DNA of 64,000 nt from Limnothrix sp. FACHB-406 (GTDB lineage Bacteria; Cyanobacteriota; Cyanobacteriia; CACIAM-69d): positions 186,001-250,000 of the forward strand of contig NZ_JACJSP010000002.1 in the NCBI RefSeq assembly GCF_014698235.1, in the 5' to 3' direction. The notes under the pieces are model-generated. The model searched no databases, had not been told where the DNA came from, and saw only the letters and a list, made by a program, of their open reading frames with translations. The position numbers were made by a program, and so were the translations under genes. Within the stretch, counting starts at the first letter, position 1, and the number at the start of each line of letters is the position of its first letter. Below, piece after piece: positions 7,919 to 17,070 of this stretch.

Positions 7919-9526
7919 GTGACTACCGAAACCCTATCGCCCACCGTCGCTGCGCCTGACTCCCGAGTCAATCGCCAGTTCATCGCCATTTTGGACTTTG
8001 GCTCCCAATATTCCGAACTGATTGCCCGTCGGATTCGCGAAACCCAGGTTTATTCCGAAGTTCTGTCCTATCGCACCTCCGCAGAGCAACTGCGGCAACT
8101 TAGCCCCAAGGGCATCATTCTGTCTGGCGGCCCCAGTTCCGTCTATGCCGATGGTGCGCCCCTGTGTGACCCGGAACTCTGGAACCTGGGCGTTCCTGTG
8201 CTGGGCGTTTGCTACGGAATGCAGTTGATGGTGCAGCAGTTGGGCGGCCTCGTGGAAGCAGCCGATCGGGGCGAATATGGCAAAGCGGCCCTGTTTGTGG
8301 ATGATCCCACCGACTTGCTCACCAATGTGGAAGACGGTTCCACCATGTGGATGAGCCACGGCGATTCTTGCACCCAGTTGCCCAGCGGGTTTGAGGTTTT
8401 GGCCCACACGGACAACACCCCCTGCGCCGCGATCGCCGATCACCAACGCAAACTCTACGGCGTGCAATTCCACCCGGAAGTGGTGCATTCCGTCGGAGGG
8501 GCGGCCCTAATTCGCAACTTTGTTTATCACATCTGCCATTGCCAACCCACCTGGACCACGGAAGCCTTTGTGGAAGAGTCCGTGCGCGAAGTGCGGGCCC
8601 GCGTGGGCGATAAGCGAGTGCTGTTGGCCCTGTCGGGCGGGGTTGACTCTTCCACCTTGGCCTTTTTGCTGCACAAGGCGATCGGGGACAACCTCACCTG
8701 CATGTTCATTGACCAGGGCTTCATGCGCAAAGGCGAGCCAGAGCGCCTGTTGAAGCTGTTCCAAGAGGAATTTCACATTCCCGTGGAATATGTCAACGCC
8801 CGTCGCCGCTTCATCAATGCCGTGGATGGAGTTTCCGATCCTGAGCAGAAGCGCAAAATCATTGGCCATGAATTCATTGCCGTCTTTGAAGAAGAATCCA
8901 CCCGCTTGGGCCCCTTCGATTACCTGGCGCAGGGAACCCTGTACCCCGACGTGATTGAGTCGGCGGACACCAACATGGATCCCAAAACCGGCGAGCGCGT
9001 TGCCGTGAAAATCAAGAGCCACCACAACGTGGGCGGACTGCCAGACAACTTGCGCTTCAAGCTGGTGGAACCGCTGCGGAAGCTGTTCAAAGATGAAGTG
9101 CGCAAGGTGGGCCGGGCCCTCGGCTTGCCCGAAGAGATCGTGAAGCGGCAGCCCTTCCCCGGGCCGGGCTTGGCCATTCGGATCTTGGGCGAAATCACCG
9201 ATGAGCGGCTGGATATTCTGCGGGATGCGGATTTGATTGTGCGGCAAGAAATTAACCGCGCTGGCCTTTACAACGACGTTTGGCAGGCGTTTGCGGTGTT
9301 GTTGCCCGTGCGTAGTGTGGGGGTAATGGGCGATAAGCGCACCTATGCCTACCCGATCGTGCTGCGGATGGTGACCAGCGAAGACGGCATGACCGCCGAT
9401 TGGGCCAGGGTTCCCTACGATTTGCTGGAGACCATTTCCAACCGGATTGTGAATGAGGTGGAAGGGGTCAACCGGGTGGTCTATGATGTGACCTCCAAGC
9501 CGCCGGGAACGATCGAGTGGGAATAG
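7919..9526 (+). CDS. guaA: GMP synthase (glutamine-hydrolysing)
   Basis: 535 residues with a GTG start. The enzyme aminates XMP to GMP with ATP and glutamine in the cytoplasm. The N-terminal class I glutamine amidotransferase domain begins [21 protein letters not shown] and has the nucleophile Cys98 in GVCYGMQL and the partner His in VQFHPEV. The ATP-pyrophosphatase domain has the P-loop-like SGGVDSST. The C-terminal dimerisation domain ends with the family-typical [17 protein letters not shown]. It is full length with no anomaly. It stands alone between moaA (divergent) and a cation exporter gene (convergent). Confidence 0.98.
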   Translation: MTTETLSPTVAAPDSRVNRQFIAILDFGSQYSELIARRIRETQVYSEVLSYRTSAEQLRQLSPKGIILSGGPSSVYADGAPLCDPELWNLGVPVLGVCYGMQLMVQQLGGLVEAADRGEYGKAALFVDDPTDLLTNVEDGSTMWMSHGDSCTQLPSGFEVLAHTDNTPCAAIADHQRKLYGVQFHPEVVHSVGGAALIRNFVYHICHCQPTWTTEAFVEESVREVRARVGDKRVLLALSGGVDSSTLAFLLHKAIGDNLTCMFIDQGFMRKGEPERLLKLFQEEFHIPVEYVNARRRFINAVDGVSDPEQKRKIIGHEFIAVFEEESTRLGPFDYLAQGTLYPDVIESADTNMDPKTGERVAVKIKSHHNVGGLPDNLRFKLVEPLRKLFKDEVRKVGRALGLPEEIVKRQPFPGPGLAIRILGEITDERLDILRDADLIVRQEINRAGLYNDVWQAFAVLLPVRSVGVMGDKRTYAYPIVLRMVTSEDGMTADWARVPYDLLETISNRIVNEVEGVNRVVYDVTSKPPGTIEWE

Positions 9527-9550
9527 GGCTGATTAGGGGTTAGCTCGATC

Positions 9551-9590
9551 GACCTTGATTAATCTTGATTGGTCTCGATTAACCTCGATT
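9551..9590. repeat. 10-bp tandem repeat after guaA
   Basis: Four consecutive decamers: gaccttgatt, aatcttgatt, ggtctcgatt, aacctcgatt. All share the core ct(t/c)gatt at one helical turn spacing. They lie 24 bases after the guaA stop. No terminator stem is associated with them. Confidence 0.7.
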
Positions 9591-9733
9591 CACGGAGCTT
9601 GATCGAGATCCCTTGAGGTCGATCGAACCAGGTGCTCTCCAAAGCAAACCCTTCAGCTTAACGAAATTTCCCCAATTAAACCGATCGCTCCCCAATTTCC
9701 CCGCTCAATTCGTTGATGCGGGGACGGTTATCC

Positions 9734-9784
9734 TGTGGAAAACTAAACATTTTCTGTGGAAAACTCGGCCGCTCTTGTGGAAAA
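9734..9784 (-). promoter_or_regulatory. Three DnaA-box-like sites at 21-bp spacing
   Basis: The word TGTGGAAAA occurs at 9734-9742, 9755-9763 and 9776-9784. Its reverse complement, TTTTCCACA, is the DnaA-box form reported for cyanobacterial replication origins. The three copies share orientation and are exactly 21 bp apart, two helical turns. They are followed at once by an AT-rich stretch (about 9785-9825). This could be a DnaA-binding locus or part of an origin. Because 21 bp is also seven codons, the array reads as a LWKT-containing heptapeptide repeat in one frame, but no supported gene covers it. Confidence 0.6.
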
Positions 9785-9816
9785 CTCAGGATTTTTAACC
9801 AATTATTAAATCTTCT

Positions 9817-10758
9817 TTAAACTTCCTTATGGGTGAGTGAGTCCATGCTGTAGGTCAACTGATCACTCTGATAACCGTTGGGTTCCACATGGATGGTCAT
9901 GCGCACGGGATGGTAGTGATCGCAAAGGGCTGACTCCACCGCTTCCGTGATGTCGTGGGCCCGGCGCACGTCCTCCGCCTCCACCACCAAATGCATTTCC
10001 ATAAAGACTTGCCGCCCCAATACGCCCCGTGAGGCGATGTCGTGGCAATTGACCACACCCGGCACGCTCATCACCAGACTGTGAATTTCTTCGGGGGGAA
10101 CAGCCATGGCATCAATCAACCAAGGCAGGTTCGATCGCAACACGTCCCAGCCACTCTTGAACACCAACAGGGCCACGGGGAACGCCAGGGCCACATCCAG
10201 CCAGCGCTGTCCCCACCAAACGCCCAATAACCCCCCAATCACGGTCATCGTGATCCATACGTCACCCATGGTGTGGCGAGCGTCGGCTAGCAGAATGTTG
10301 CTGTGGAGCTTTTGGCCCCAATGGCGTTCGTAGAGGGCCACCAAAATATTGATCCCCAACACCAGCACAGTCAGCCCGATCGCCGGGCCGGAGACGTTCA
10401 CGGCCTCGCCCTGGCCGGTTAATCGCTCGATCGCCCCCTGCGTAATTTCAAAGCAAGCCACTCCCAAAAACGCAGCGATCCCCAAGGCTCCCAGGGCTTC
10501 GTATTTCTGGTGACCGTAGGGATGTTCCCGATCGGGGCGAGGATCGGCGAGCTGGCTGGTAACCAACCCCAGCACGTTGCTGGCGCTGTCTGTCACGCTG
10601 TGCAGGGCATCGGCCAACAGGCTCAGGGAACCGGTGGCCCAACCCACGAGGGCTTTGATCACCAACACCAAAAGATTCAGCAGCAGCGTCAGCCACAGGA
10701 TATACCGAATCTTTCGCTGACGTTTATCGGGGCTAAGGAAACTGGCAGAGGCAGACAT
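9817..10758 (-). CDS. Cation diffusion facilitator family metal exporter
   Basis: 313 residues, inner membrane. Six hydrophobic segments span about residues 17-200, followed by a cytoplasmic ferredoxin-like domain of about 90 residues containing HDIASRGVLGRQVFMEMHLVV. The metal-site HxxxD signatures of CDF transporters are visible in TM2 (DALHSVTD) and TM5 (DARHTMGD). Members exchange Zn, Fe, Mn or Co for protons; the exact metal cannot be read from this sequence. The gene converges on guaA and its stop is 32 bases from the DnaA-box-like array. There is no linked metal regulator. Confidence 0.93.
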   Translation of the reverse strand: MSASASFLSPDKRQRKIRYILWLTLLLNLLVLVIKALVGWATGSLSLLADALHSVTDSASNVLGLVTSQLADPRPDREHPYGHQKYEALGALGIAAFLGVACFEITQGAIERLTGQGEAVNVSGPAIGLTVLVLGINILVALYERHWGQKLHSNILLADARHTMGDVWITMTVIGGLLGVWWGQRWLDVALAFPVALLVFKSGWDVLRSNLPWLIDAMAVPPEEIHSLVMSVPGVVNCHDIASRGVLGRQVFMEMHLVVEAEDVRRAHDITEAVESALCDHYHPVRMTIHVEPNGYQSDQLTYSMDSLTHKEV

Positions 10759-10815
10759 GGTGTTAGGCGGTGGTCAAGCCAAGGGACCGCAAGGGAGGTT
10801 GAAAAAGGATCGATG

Positions 10816-10880
10816 CTTTTGGGCATCACTTTTGCGTATTGCTTCTGGGCACTACTTCTGGGCATTGCTTCTGGGCATCA
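10816..10880. repeat. 13-bp tandem repeat
   Basis: The core cttctgggca starts at 10842, 10855 and 10868, giving three units of 13 bp, and a fourth related unit (cttttgggcatca) starts at 10816. The array lies between the transporter start and the end of the next minus-strand gene and just touches that gene's stop codon at 10878-10880. Confidence 0.75.
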
Positions 10881-11213
10881 AGACTCATCAGAGTGACTGG
10901 ATACATCGAGGGCGGGGCGATCGGGAGCAGATTCAACATCCAACTTTTTCGCCCGTTGTTCTTGGAATTGTTGCCAAATGCCAGCAGACCAAAACGACAC
11001 CAGGGCGATCGCAAACCAGTTCACGCGATCGTTAGAAGCGCCTAGGGCCACCGCTGGCCAAACGTAGGGAGCAACGAATTGCAACAGGGCGATCGTGCCA
11101 AACAAACCCCAGCCCAATTGGCCATAGCGTTGCCAAATCCAGATGCCTGCCAGGGCCGCTAGGATGGGCATCCAACCATAAAGGAACTGCAAACCAGCAT
11201 CGAGCGTTTCCAT
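10878..11213 (-). CDS. Hypothetical small membrane protein
   Basis: 111 residues from the ATG at 11213 (METLDAGLQF); an upstream TTG at 11252 is possible. Three hydrophobic segments are visible (GWMPILAALAGIWIWQ, LGWGLFGTIALLQFVAPYVWP, NWFAIALVSFWSAGIW), followed by a charged cytoplasmic tail (QQFQEQRAKKLDVESAPD). It could be a three- or four-helix inner-membrane protein. I do not recognise the family. It is read in the same direction as the downstream transporter, 119 bases before it. Confidence 0.65.
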   Translation of the reverse strand: METLDAGLQFLYGWMPILAALAGIWIWQRYGQLGWGLFGTIALLQFVAPYVWPAVALGASNDRVNWFAIALVSFWSAGIWQQFQEQRAKKLDVESAPDRPALDVSSHSDES

Positions 11214-11369
11214 GAGCCTTGTCAGTGATTGGAAAGATGGGGTGTTTGGCAACTTGTTTGGTTGGCAACTTGTTAGTTAGTGACTAGTCTATTGTCAGCT
11301 AGTTCATCGGTAACTCATTCACAAGCGCAAACTCAGAATAAATCACCATCAATTCAGCACCAGTTCAGT

Positions 11370-11397
11370 GTGAATTAACTGATGTGAATTAACTGAT
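11370..11397. repeat. Exact 14-bp tandem duplication
   Basis: Two back-to-back copies of gtgaattaactgat in a 267-base AT-richer spacer (11214-11480) that otherwise shows only short repetitive TTAGT/CTAGT words and no gene. Confidence 0.8.
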
Positions 11398-11480
11398 TTG
11401 CCAACCAATTATCTTTCTGGTGAATGAACTTGTCTGATTAACTAGAAAATCAACCAGATAACCAAAAGCCAACCAGAAAA

Positions 11481-12266
11481 TTAGCCCGAAAACTGGTAGG
11501 CAAACTGTGTTTTAGTAATAGCCTTCGGGTCATACCAATCGGTGAGGGCTTGGAGTCCATCAAACAGTTTTTTGGCCCGGAGAGCGCTGCGGGCGGAGAA
11601 GTTTTCCGCGTCTTCTCCGTAAGCAAAAGAAAACTCAACCACTGAAGGCTGCTTTTGGCGATCGGGATCTACATACCAGGCGGTGAGGGCCACTTCTGCG
11701 TCCTGTTTGCCAAAGTCAATGATTGCCCCGCGTTGCACAAACTCTTTGGCAACAAACTGATTCACAACGGTCAAGGGTTTGCTGGCCGATAGCTCCAGGG
11801 AATCAACTCCTGGGAAGTTGGTGGCCAAGTCCCCGATCGTTGTCCAATTTGCTGATTCCACAACGGCACTCGTGGAATGGGAAAACTGACTGCGGAAGGG
11901 GGGAACAATGTCCTCTTCAAATTTGGTTTCGCCTTTGAGCGTGGGGGTGGAAACATCTGCACCCCAGGCAATGTAGCGATCGGGCGATCGATACTTCAGC
12001 ATCACCTTCGTGCGGGCGGGTTTGCCAGCCTTCAGTTCCACCCGACGGCGCACGATGTAGCCGGTGTCGAGCAGGTCATGTTCTGGTGTGTCCAAAAACA
12101 CCACTTCCCGCTTCACCAATTCGCTGAGTTCGCCTGTCACCTTCAGGCCCAAACCTTCTGCAAGGTTGCGCACAACTAACCAAAATCGATCGACTCCAGC
12201 CGCTCGATCGGTAAATTGATTAGCCTGCAAAATTACTTTGTATTCACGAGATGCAACACAAGACAT
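11481..12266 (-). CDS. CYTH/triphosphate-tunnel-like protein of unknown function
   Basis: 261 residues from the ATG at 12266. The family was not recognised with certainty. Several features recall the triphosphate tunnel metalloenzyme (CYTH) fold. An early EYKVIL strand stands near the position of the ExExK motif. A block REVVFLDTPEHDLLDTGYIVRRR resembles the FDTP...L...G..LRxR signature, KVMLKYRSPD resembles the following TLK strand, and VVEFSFAY resembles the later acidic strand. The canonical ExExK is not intact, so triphosphatase activity cannot be assumed. Soluble, cytoplasmic; no signal peptide or membrane segment. It stands alone, with 444 bases of non-coding sequence upstream. Confidence 0.6.
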   Translation of the reverse strand: MSCVASREYKVILQANQFTDRAAGVDRFWLVVRNLAEGLGLKVTGELSELVKREVVFLDTPEHDLLDTGYIVRRRVELKAGKPARTKVMLKYRSPDRYIAWGADVSTPTLKGETKFEEDIVPPFRSQFSHSTSAVVESANWTTIGDLATNFPGVDSLELSASKPLTVVNQFVAKEFVQRGAIIDFGKQDAEVALTAWYVDPDRQKQPSVVEFSFAYGEDAENFSARSALRAKKLFDGLQALTDWYDPKAITKTQFAYQFSG

Positions 12267-12710
12267 GGGCAAGCCTTCTAGAAAGTAGCGTTCTGGGGAG
12301 GGGAAGCATTGGGGCGATCGGGGCCATCAGGGAAATTACCTATGGATCGATCGCCCATCAGAATCGGTGCTGATCAATACCTGAGATGGCTGAAAATACC
12401 TCGGTGATCACTCAGACTACCGTTCCTTATCCTTCATAACCCAAATTCTTTGAAAAGAAAAACTCAAGTTCATGAACTGTCACTCAGAATTGCTCCATCC
12501 TGGCTGCATAACTGCTAATCATTGCCGTTTGCTGGTAACCATGATTGCGATTCATTCGTGACAGCAACATTGCAAGCATGAACCAGCGATCATCGACTCA
12601 TGACTAGCGCCTTGATCGCCAGCCATTTGCTAGTGATTAACTTGCCAATGATTTGCCAATGATTTATTCATTATTTGCTATTGGCCAACCCGCTTGTTGG
12701 CTATTCATTG
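12267..12710. other. Spacer without a recognised gene
   Basis: About 440 bases between two minus-strand genes. It is rich in CAATGATT, TGCTAATTGC and CATTCATTG-like words, especially near 12640-12720, giving a loosely repetitive look. No coding region, terminator or RNA gene could be supported. Confidence 0.5.
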
Positions 12711-15700
12711 CTAATTGCTAAAAATAGACATGGCCTCGGCCTCATCCGTTTCGCTTTGAGATTGGGGTTTACGACCTAAGAGCCAATAGGTGGTCATCAT
12801 GCCGCGTCCTTTGACTTCCAGTTCACCGCGCGGCTCTAAGAGGAATTCTTGGCGCAAAATTTCGTAAACCGCTTCGGTAACCTGAATTTTGCCGGGTTCC
12901 CCCTGGGTTTCCATGCGGCTGGCCACGTTCACCGTGTCGCCCCACAGGTCGTAGGCAAATTTCTTGATGCCAATCACCCCGGCCACCACGGAGCCGGTGT
13001 TGATCCCAATCCGAATTTGGAAAGGCTTGCCACTGGGGGTGGTGAATTTGGAGATGGCCGCTTGCATGTCCAAGGCCAGTTGGGCCACGGCTTGCACATG
13101 GTCGGGCTTGGGGACGGGCAAGCCGCCCACGGCCATGTATTCGTCCCCGACGGTTTTGATTTTTTCGAGGTCGTGGTTTTCGGCCAGTTGGTCAAAGGTG
13201 GAGAAGATTTGATTGAGGAGGTTCACTAGCTCGATCGGGCGCATTTGGGCAGAAACGGGCGTGAAACCAACCAAATCGGCAAACAGAATAGTTGCTTCGG
13301 CATATTGTTCCGCCAAGGATCCTTCGCCCTGTTTGAGGCGCTCGGCAATCGCCTTGGGCAAAATGTTCAACAACAGGCGATCGGACTTTTCTTGCTCCAT
13401 CACCAGGGCTTCTTCCGCCTGTTTGCGCTCGGTGATGTTTTGGATCGTGCCTTCGTAATACAGCAGTCGCCCATCCCCATCGAACACTGTGCGGGCATTT
13501 TCGGAAACCCAAAAGGTATCGCCATCGCGATCGAACACTTGCGACTCAAAGTTATAGATCGTGCCTCGATCGGCAATGACCGTGAGGAAGCTGCCCCATC
13601 GTTCTGGATCCACATAGAATCGGCGGGTGCGGTTTAAGCCCAAGGGGCCGAGCATTTCCTCGATCGAGTCAAAGCCAAACATCTTGGCCAAGGATTGGTT
13701 ACCCCCCAAAAACTGACCATGGGGGGCGCACTGAAAAATCCCTTCCACCGCGTTTTCCACAATGCTGCGGTAGTTTTCTTCGGCCCGTTGCAAGGCCTCT
13801 TCCATTTGCTTGCGATCGGTCACATCCCGGGCCATCGCCAGGAAAATTTTCTGGCCTTGGGATTCGCGCATTCCCACCCGGGTTTCCACGGGCAAAGTGC
13901 GGCCGCTCTTGCAGCGATACATGCCTTCTACGGTCACGGGTTGCCCCGGTTTCATCATGGCCCAGATTCGATCGTGCTGATCCAAGGAAGCCAGGGTGTC
14001 GATCGCCCGCACATTCATTTGCAACAACTCCGCCTTGGAGTAGCCCAACACGGTGCAAACCTGTTGGTTCGCATCCAAAATTTGCCCATGCACGTCATGC
14101 ACCAACATCAGGTCGCCGCTGGCCTGTTCCGTCAGCATTCGGAATTGAGCTTGGCTTTCACTGAGGGCCTGTTCCGCCTGTTTGCGCTGGGTGATGTTGT
14201 CCGTAATGCAAAGCAAATAGGCCACGCCTCCGTTGGGATCAAACAGCGGCACTTTCACCGTGCGCAACACCAGGGATTCATTGGGCCCAGTCACCTGCTC
14301 TTCGGGAATTTCCAGCTCGCGCCGTTCTTCCACGGCCTGCACGTCCTGTTCCAGGATGGTGGTGGCTCGCTTAATGGGAAACAAATCATCGGCGTTTTTG
14401 CCCAATGCCCGATCGCGCGGAATGCCAAAGAGCTTTTCACTGGCTCGATTCCAGAGCACAAACCGGAAATTCTGCCGCACATCCTTGACATAAACCGCCA
14501 ACGGAATATGTTCAATAATGCCGTCGATGAAGCGCTTGGCCCGCAGCACCTCGGCAATCAGCCGCTTGCGCTCGGTGATGTCTCGAATCGCCAGAACGGC
14601 ACTGGTTTGGTTGTGGTTGGGTGCGCCGTCGGGATCCGGCAGCGTCACATTAGACCAAGCAATTTCCAGGGAATAGCGATCGCCCGCTGAGTTGTGAAAT
14701 TCATAAGCCGTGTTGCCCGAGCCGATTTCCAACGCCCGGGTGACCGGATGCAGAGGTGCTGGCAGTTGTTTGCCACGATGGATCAGAGGCAAGCAGTCAA
14801 TTAAATCTTGGCCAATGACTTGCTCATGGGACTGCTGGACTAACCGCTCAAAGGCAGGATTACACCATTGCACCTTGCCCGCTGGATCCGTCCAAACGAG
14901 GGCATCGCGTACGGAGCCAAGAACCGTTTCCAGCTTCTCTAGGGTCGATCGCAACTCATCGCGGGACACCTCCAACAGCGCCAAGGCCCGCCGCCGCTCC
15001 ATTTCCTCCAGGCGCTGTTGAGAATAGCGCAGGTCTTCTTCTAGGCCTTTGTAGTCCGTGATGTCATGGACTACCAACAGGGCGCATTCCATCCCGTGGA
15101 GGTAGAGCAACTCCGCCGACAGCAGCACCGTGCGGATATCTCGGCCCTTGGTGCGGACTGGAATTTCCTGGTTGCGGATGCTGCTGCCCCGTTGCAGGGC
15201 CTGCATCACGGCCAGGCGATCTTCCGCCCGCAGCCAGATGTTGAATTCCATGCTGGCAAAGCCCATCATTTCCTCGAAGCTATAGCCAAAAATGTCGAGG
15301 AAACTGTCGTTGAAGTCCAAAACGCAACTGTTATCCAGTTGCATCAGACAAATGCCGCTGGGGCTGGCGTAAAAGATTTTGGAAAACTTGGTTTCGGAAA
15401 GGCTGAGGGCGCTGGTGCGTTCACGGATGCGTTCTTGGAGGGTGTCCCGATCGCGCTCAAAGGCCGCCATGGCCGCCCGCAACTCTCGCATCATCAGCCG
15501 CACTTGGCGGGCCGCTTCATCTAGTTCTCGCAGACCCGTGGGTTCAATGGGCCCCGTAATGTGACCGCTGGCCATAGTTTGGGCCGTTTGGGCAAACCGG
15601 GCTAAGGGCTGCTCAATCAGCCGCAGCAATAACCAGGCCACACCCAGGGCACAGCCCAGGGAAAGGAAAAGAACGGCGACGGTGAGGGCATTGCTGCCCG

Positions 15701-16694
15701 GATCGCTGAGGCTATCGATCGGGGCGGCCACCAACACCACCCAGTTAGGTAAATTCGGATTCTTCAGGGGTTGGGCCCAAAGGCGATAGGTTTGGTTGCC
15801 CAGGCGAATTGTGGTCGATCGCTCCCCATCCCACTGTTCTAAGGGGCCGCTGGCCTGCTGCCAACGCTCCAGCAACAGGGGCCAGCGATTGCGGGCTGGC
15901 GGCTGACCGGCCTGGGTCGATCGCTCACTCAGGGCCAACAGTTGCCCCGATCGATCCACCACCGCCACATCCACATCCCCCAACTGGGCCAGTTCCACCC
16001 CCAACGGTTGCAAAGACACCGCCGACACCGACACCCCCAAGCGCCGGCCATCGGCCCCCACCACTGGCTCCGCGATCGCCGCGATCGGGGTTGCCGTCTG
16101 TTCGCTCAGGGGCCACAAAAACCAAGTGGGCCGGCCCGCCAAGGTGGCTGCCCGAAACCAAGCCTCCCGCTCGATCGCAAAATCGCCCTGGCTGCGCAGC
16201 AGACCCGATCGATCTCCTTGGCTGTTGGTGTTGTAAATGGCTAGCCCCTGATTCGGCTTCGGCGGCGCAGCCCACAGCAGCAAAGATCCCGTTTCCGTGC
16301 GCTCCACCGCCGTCAGGGCCCCATTGTCTCGGCCAAAGGCCGCAAATCGTAGAGCCCGCGATCGCTGGGACTGTTGCCACAGCCAACGCTCCAGGTCTTG
16401 GGGACTTTGGGCCCACTGGCCCCAGCGGGCCCCATCGCCCAAGGATTGATTAAGCTGAATTGCACCTTGCAAGTGGCTCACCAGTCGATCGCTAGCCCGG
16501 GCCCCCAACACCTGCTGCCATCGTTGGGCCGTGCGATCGCTTAAATCGCGCACCTGCCAGCCATAAATCCCCTGGCTAATCACCAACGCCACCCCCACCG
16601 GCAGCACCACCCCCAGCCCCAGCAGCCAACGCAACGACAACCGCCTTGGGCTGCCGCCGATGCCATCGCCTGTCTGTCCTCCCACCAAACCCAT
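12711..16694 (-). CDS. Membrane multi-PAS sensor adenylyl cyclase
   Basis: 1327 residues from the ATG at 16694 (MGLVGGQTGD); an in-frame TTG at 16724 is the alternative. TM1 (about 20-42) and TM2 (about 330-360) bracket an extracytoplasmic sensor domain. A HAMP linker (RLIEQPLARFAQTAQTMASG) and a coiled coil follow. Five PAS domains come next (roughly 440-560, 590-710, 720-840, 850-965, 970-1090), most ending in DITERK/DITQRK-type motifs. The class III catalytic domain starts near 1115. Metal Asp1140 and Asp1184, purine-selecting Lys1180 and Asp1253, and transition-state Asn1256 and Arg1260 are all present, so it should make cAMP. The first Asp-containing motif is FADLVGFT. It lies upstream of nothing obvious and has its own spacer on each side. 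Confidence 0.93.
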   Translation of the reverse strand: MGLVGGQTGDGIGGSPRRLSLRWLLGLGVVLPVGVALVISQGIYGWQVRDLSDRTAQRWQQVLGARASDRLVSHLQGAIQLNQSLGDGARWGQWAQSPQDLERWLWQQSQRSRALRFAAFGRDNGALTAVERTETGSLLLWAAPPKPNQGLAIYNTNSQGDRSGLLRSQGDFAIEREAWFRAATLAGRPTWFLWPLSEQTATPIAAIAEPVVGADGRRLGVSVSAVSLQPLGVELAQLGDVDVAVVDRSGQLLALSERSTQAGQPPARNRWPLLLERWQQASGPLEQWDGERSTTIRLGNQTYRLWAQPLKNPNLPNWVVLVAAPIDSLSDPGSNALTVAVLFLSLGCALGVAWLLLRLIEQPLARFAQTAQTMASGHITGPIEPTGLRELDEAARQVRLMMRELRAAMAAFERDRDTLQERIRERTSALSLSETKFSKIFYASPSGICLMQLDNSCVLDFNDSFLDIFGYSFEEMMGFASMEFNIWLRAEDRLAVMQALQRGSSIRNQEIPVRTKGRDIRTVLLSAELLYLHGMECALLVVHDITDYKGLEEDLRYSQQRLEEMERRRALALLEVSRDELRSTLEKLETVLGSVRDALVWTDPAGKVQWCNPAFERLVQQSHEQVIGQDLIDCLPLIHRGKQLPAPLHPVTRALEIGSGNTAYEFHNSAGDRYSLEIAWSNVTLPDPDGAPNHNQTSAVLAIRDITERKRLIAEVLRAKRFIDGIIEHIPLAVYVKDVRQNFRFVLWNRASEKLFGIPRDRALGKNADDLFPIKRATTILEQDVQAVEERRELEIPEEQVTGPNESLVLRTVKVPLFDPNGGVAYLLCITDNITQRKQAEQALSESQAQFRMLTEQASGDLMLVHDVHGQILDANQQVCTVLGYSKAELLQMNVRAIDTLASLDQHDRIWAMMKPGQPVTVEGMYRCKSGRTLPVETRVGMRESQGQKIFLAMARDVTDRKQMEEALQRAEENYRSIVENAVEGIFQCAPHGQFLGGNQSLAKMFGFDSIEEMLGPLGLNRTRRFYVDPERWGSFLTVIADRGTIYNFESQVFDRDGDTFWVSENARTVFDGDGRLLYYEGTIQNITERKQAEEALVMEQEKSDRLLLNILPKAIAERLKQGEGSLAEQYAEATILFADLVGFTPVSAQMRPIELVNLLNQIFSTFDQLAENHDLEKIKTVGDEYMAVGGLPVPKPDHVQAVAQLALDMQAAISKFTTPSGKPFQIRIGINTGSVVAGVIGIKKFAYDLWGDTVNVASRMETQGEPGKIQVTEAVYEILRQEFLLEPRGELEVKGRGMMTTYWLLGRKPQSQSETDEAEAMSIFSN

Positions 16695-16847
16695 TCGCTT
16701 CGTTCCTTTGTGGCCGTTGGGCAACCCGATCGCGCGGCCCCAACCCCTTTTATCAGGCTTTGGTCAGCCCATCAGCCTCGCTGCGTCCAGTTTGTCCTGC
16801 GCTCATGTCCTAGCTTAATCAACAAAATCATCAATCCAATATCACCA

Positions 16848-16895
16848 CCTCGATCGCCACTTCGATCTCCACCCCGATCGACATTCCGATCGACA
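16848..16895. repeat. Four 12-bp tandem units in the spacer after prk
   Basis: Units cctcgatcgcca, cttcgatctcca, ccccgatcgaca and ttccgatcgaca lie head to tail at 12-bp period in the 376-base spacer between prk and the PAS-cyclase gene. Each unit contains a CGATC core related to HIP1. A ggagg and an ATG follow directly at about 16901-16916, but the resulting frame is not a recognisable protein. Confidence 0.8.
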
Positions 16896-16992
16896 AAAAA
16901 GGAGGATGTCCCCATGGAACATCCCCACCATTATCTTCAAATTGTTTCAGATCCCCGGATTTCAACGAAAAGGATCCAGAAATTGAGTTTCC

Positions 16993-17014
16993 AAACCTGC
17001 TTCGAGGCGGGTTT
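16993..17014 (-). terminator. Hairpin downstream of prk
   Basis: aaacctgc and gcgggttt can pair across a short ttcgag loop (one wobble pair), 57 bases past the prk stop. No T-run follows on the minus strand, so this is at best a weak terminator or a 3'-end stabilising stem. Confidence 0.4.
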
Positions 17015-17070
17015 CTATCTGTTTCCTCAGCCTAGTCTCGAACCAGCTTCGAGGCCAGAATTCAGAACGC

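Noticed and set aside
9613-9798. A 61-codon frame ending in three LWKT-containing heptapeptides
   Set aside because: The repeats are better explained by three identical DnaA-box-like words at 21-bp spacing; the rest of the frame resembles nothing.
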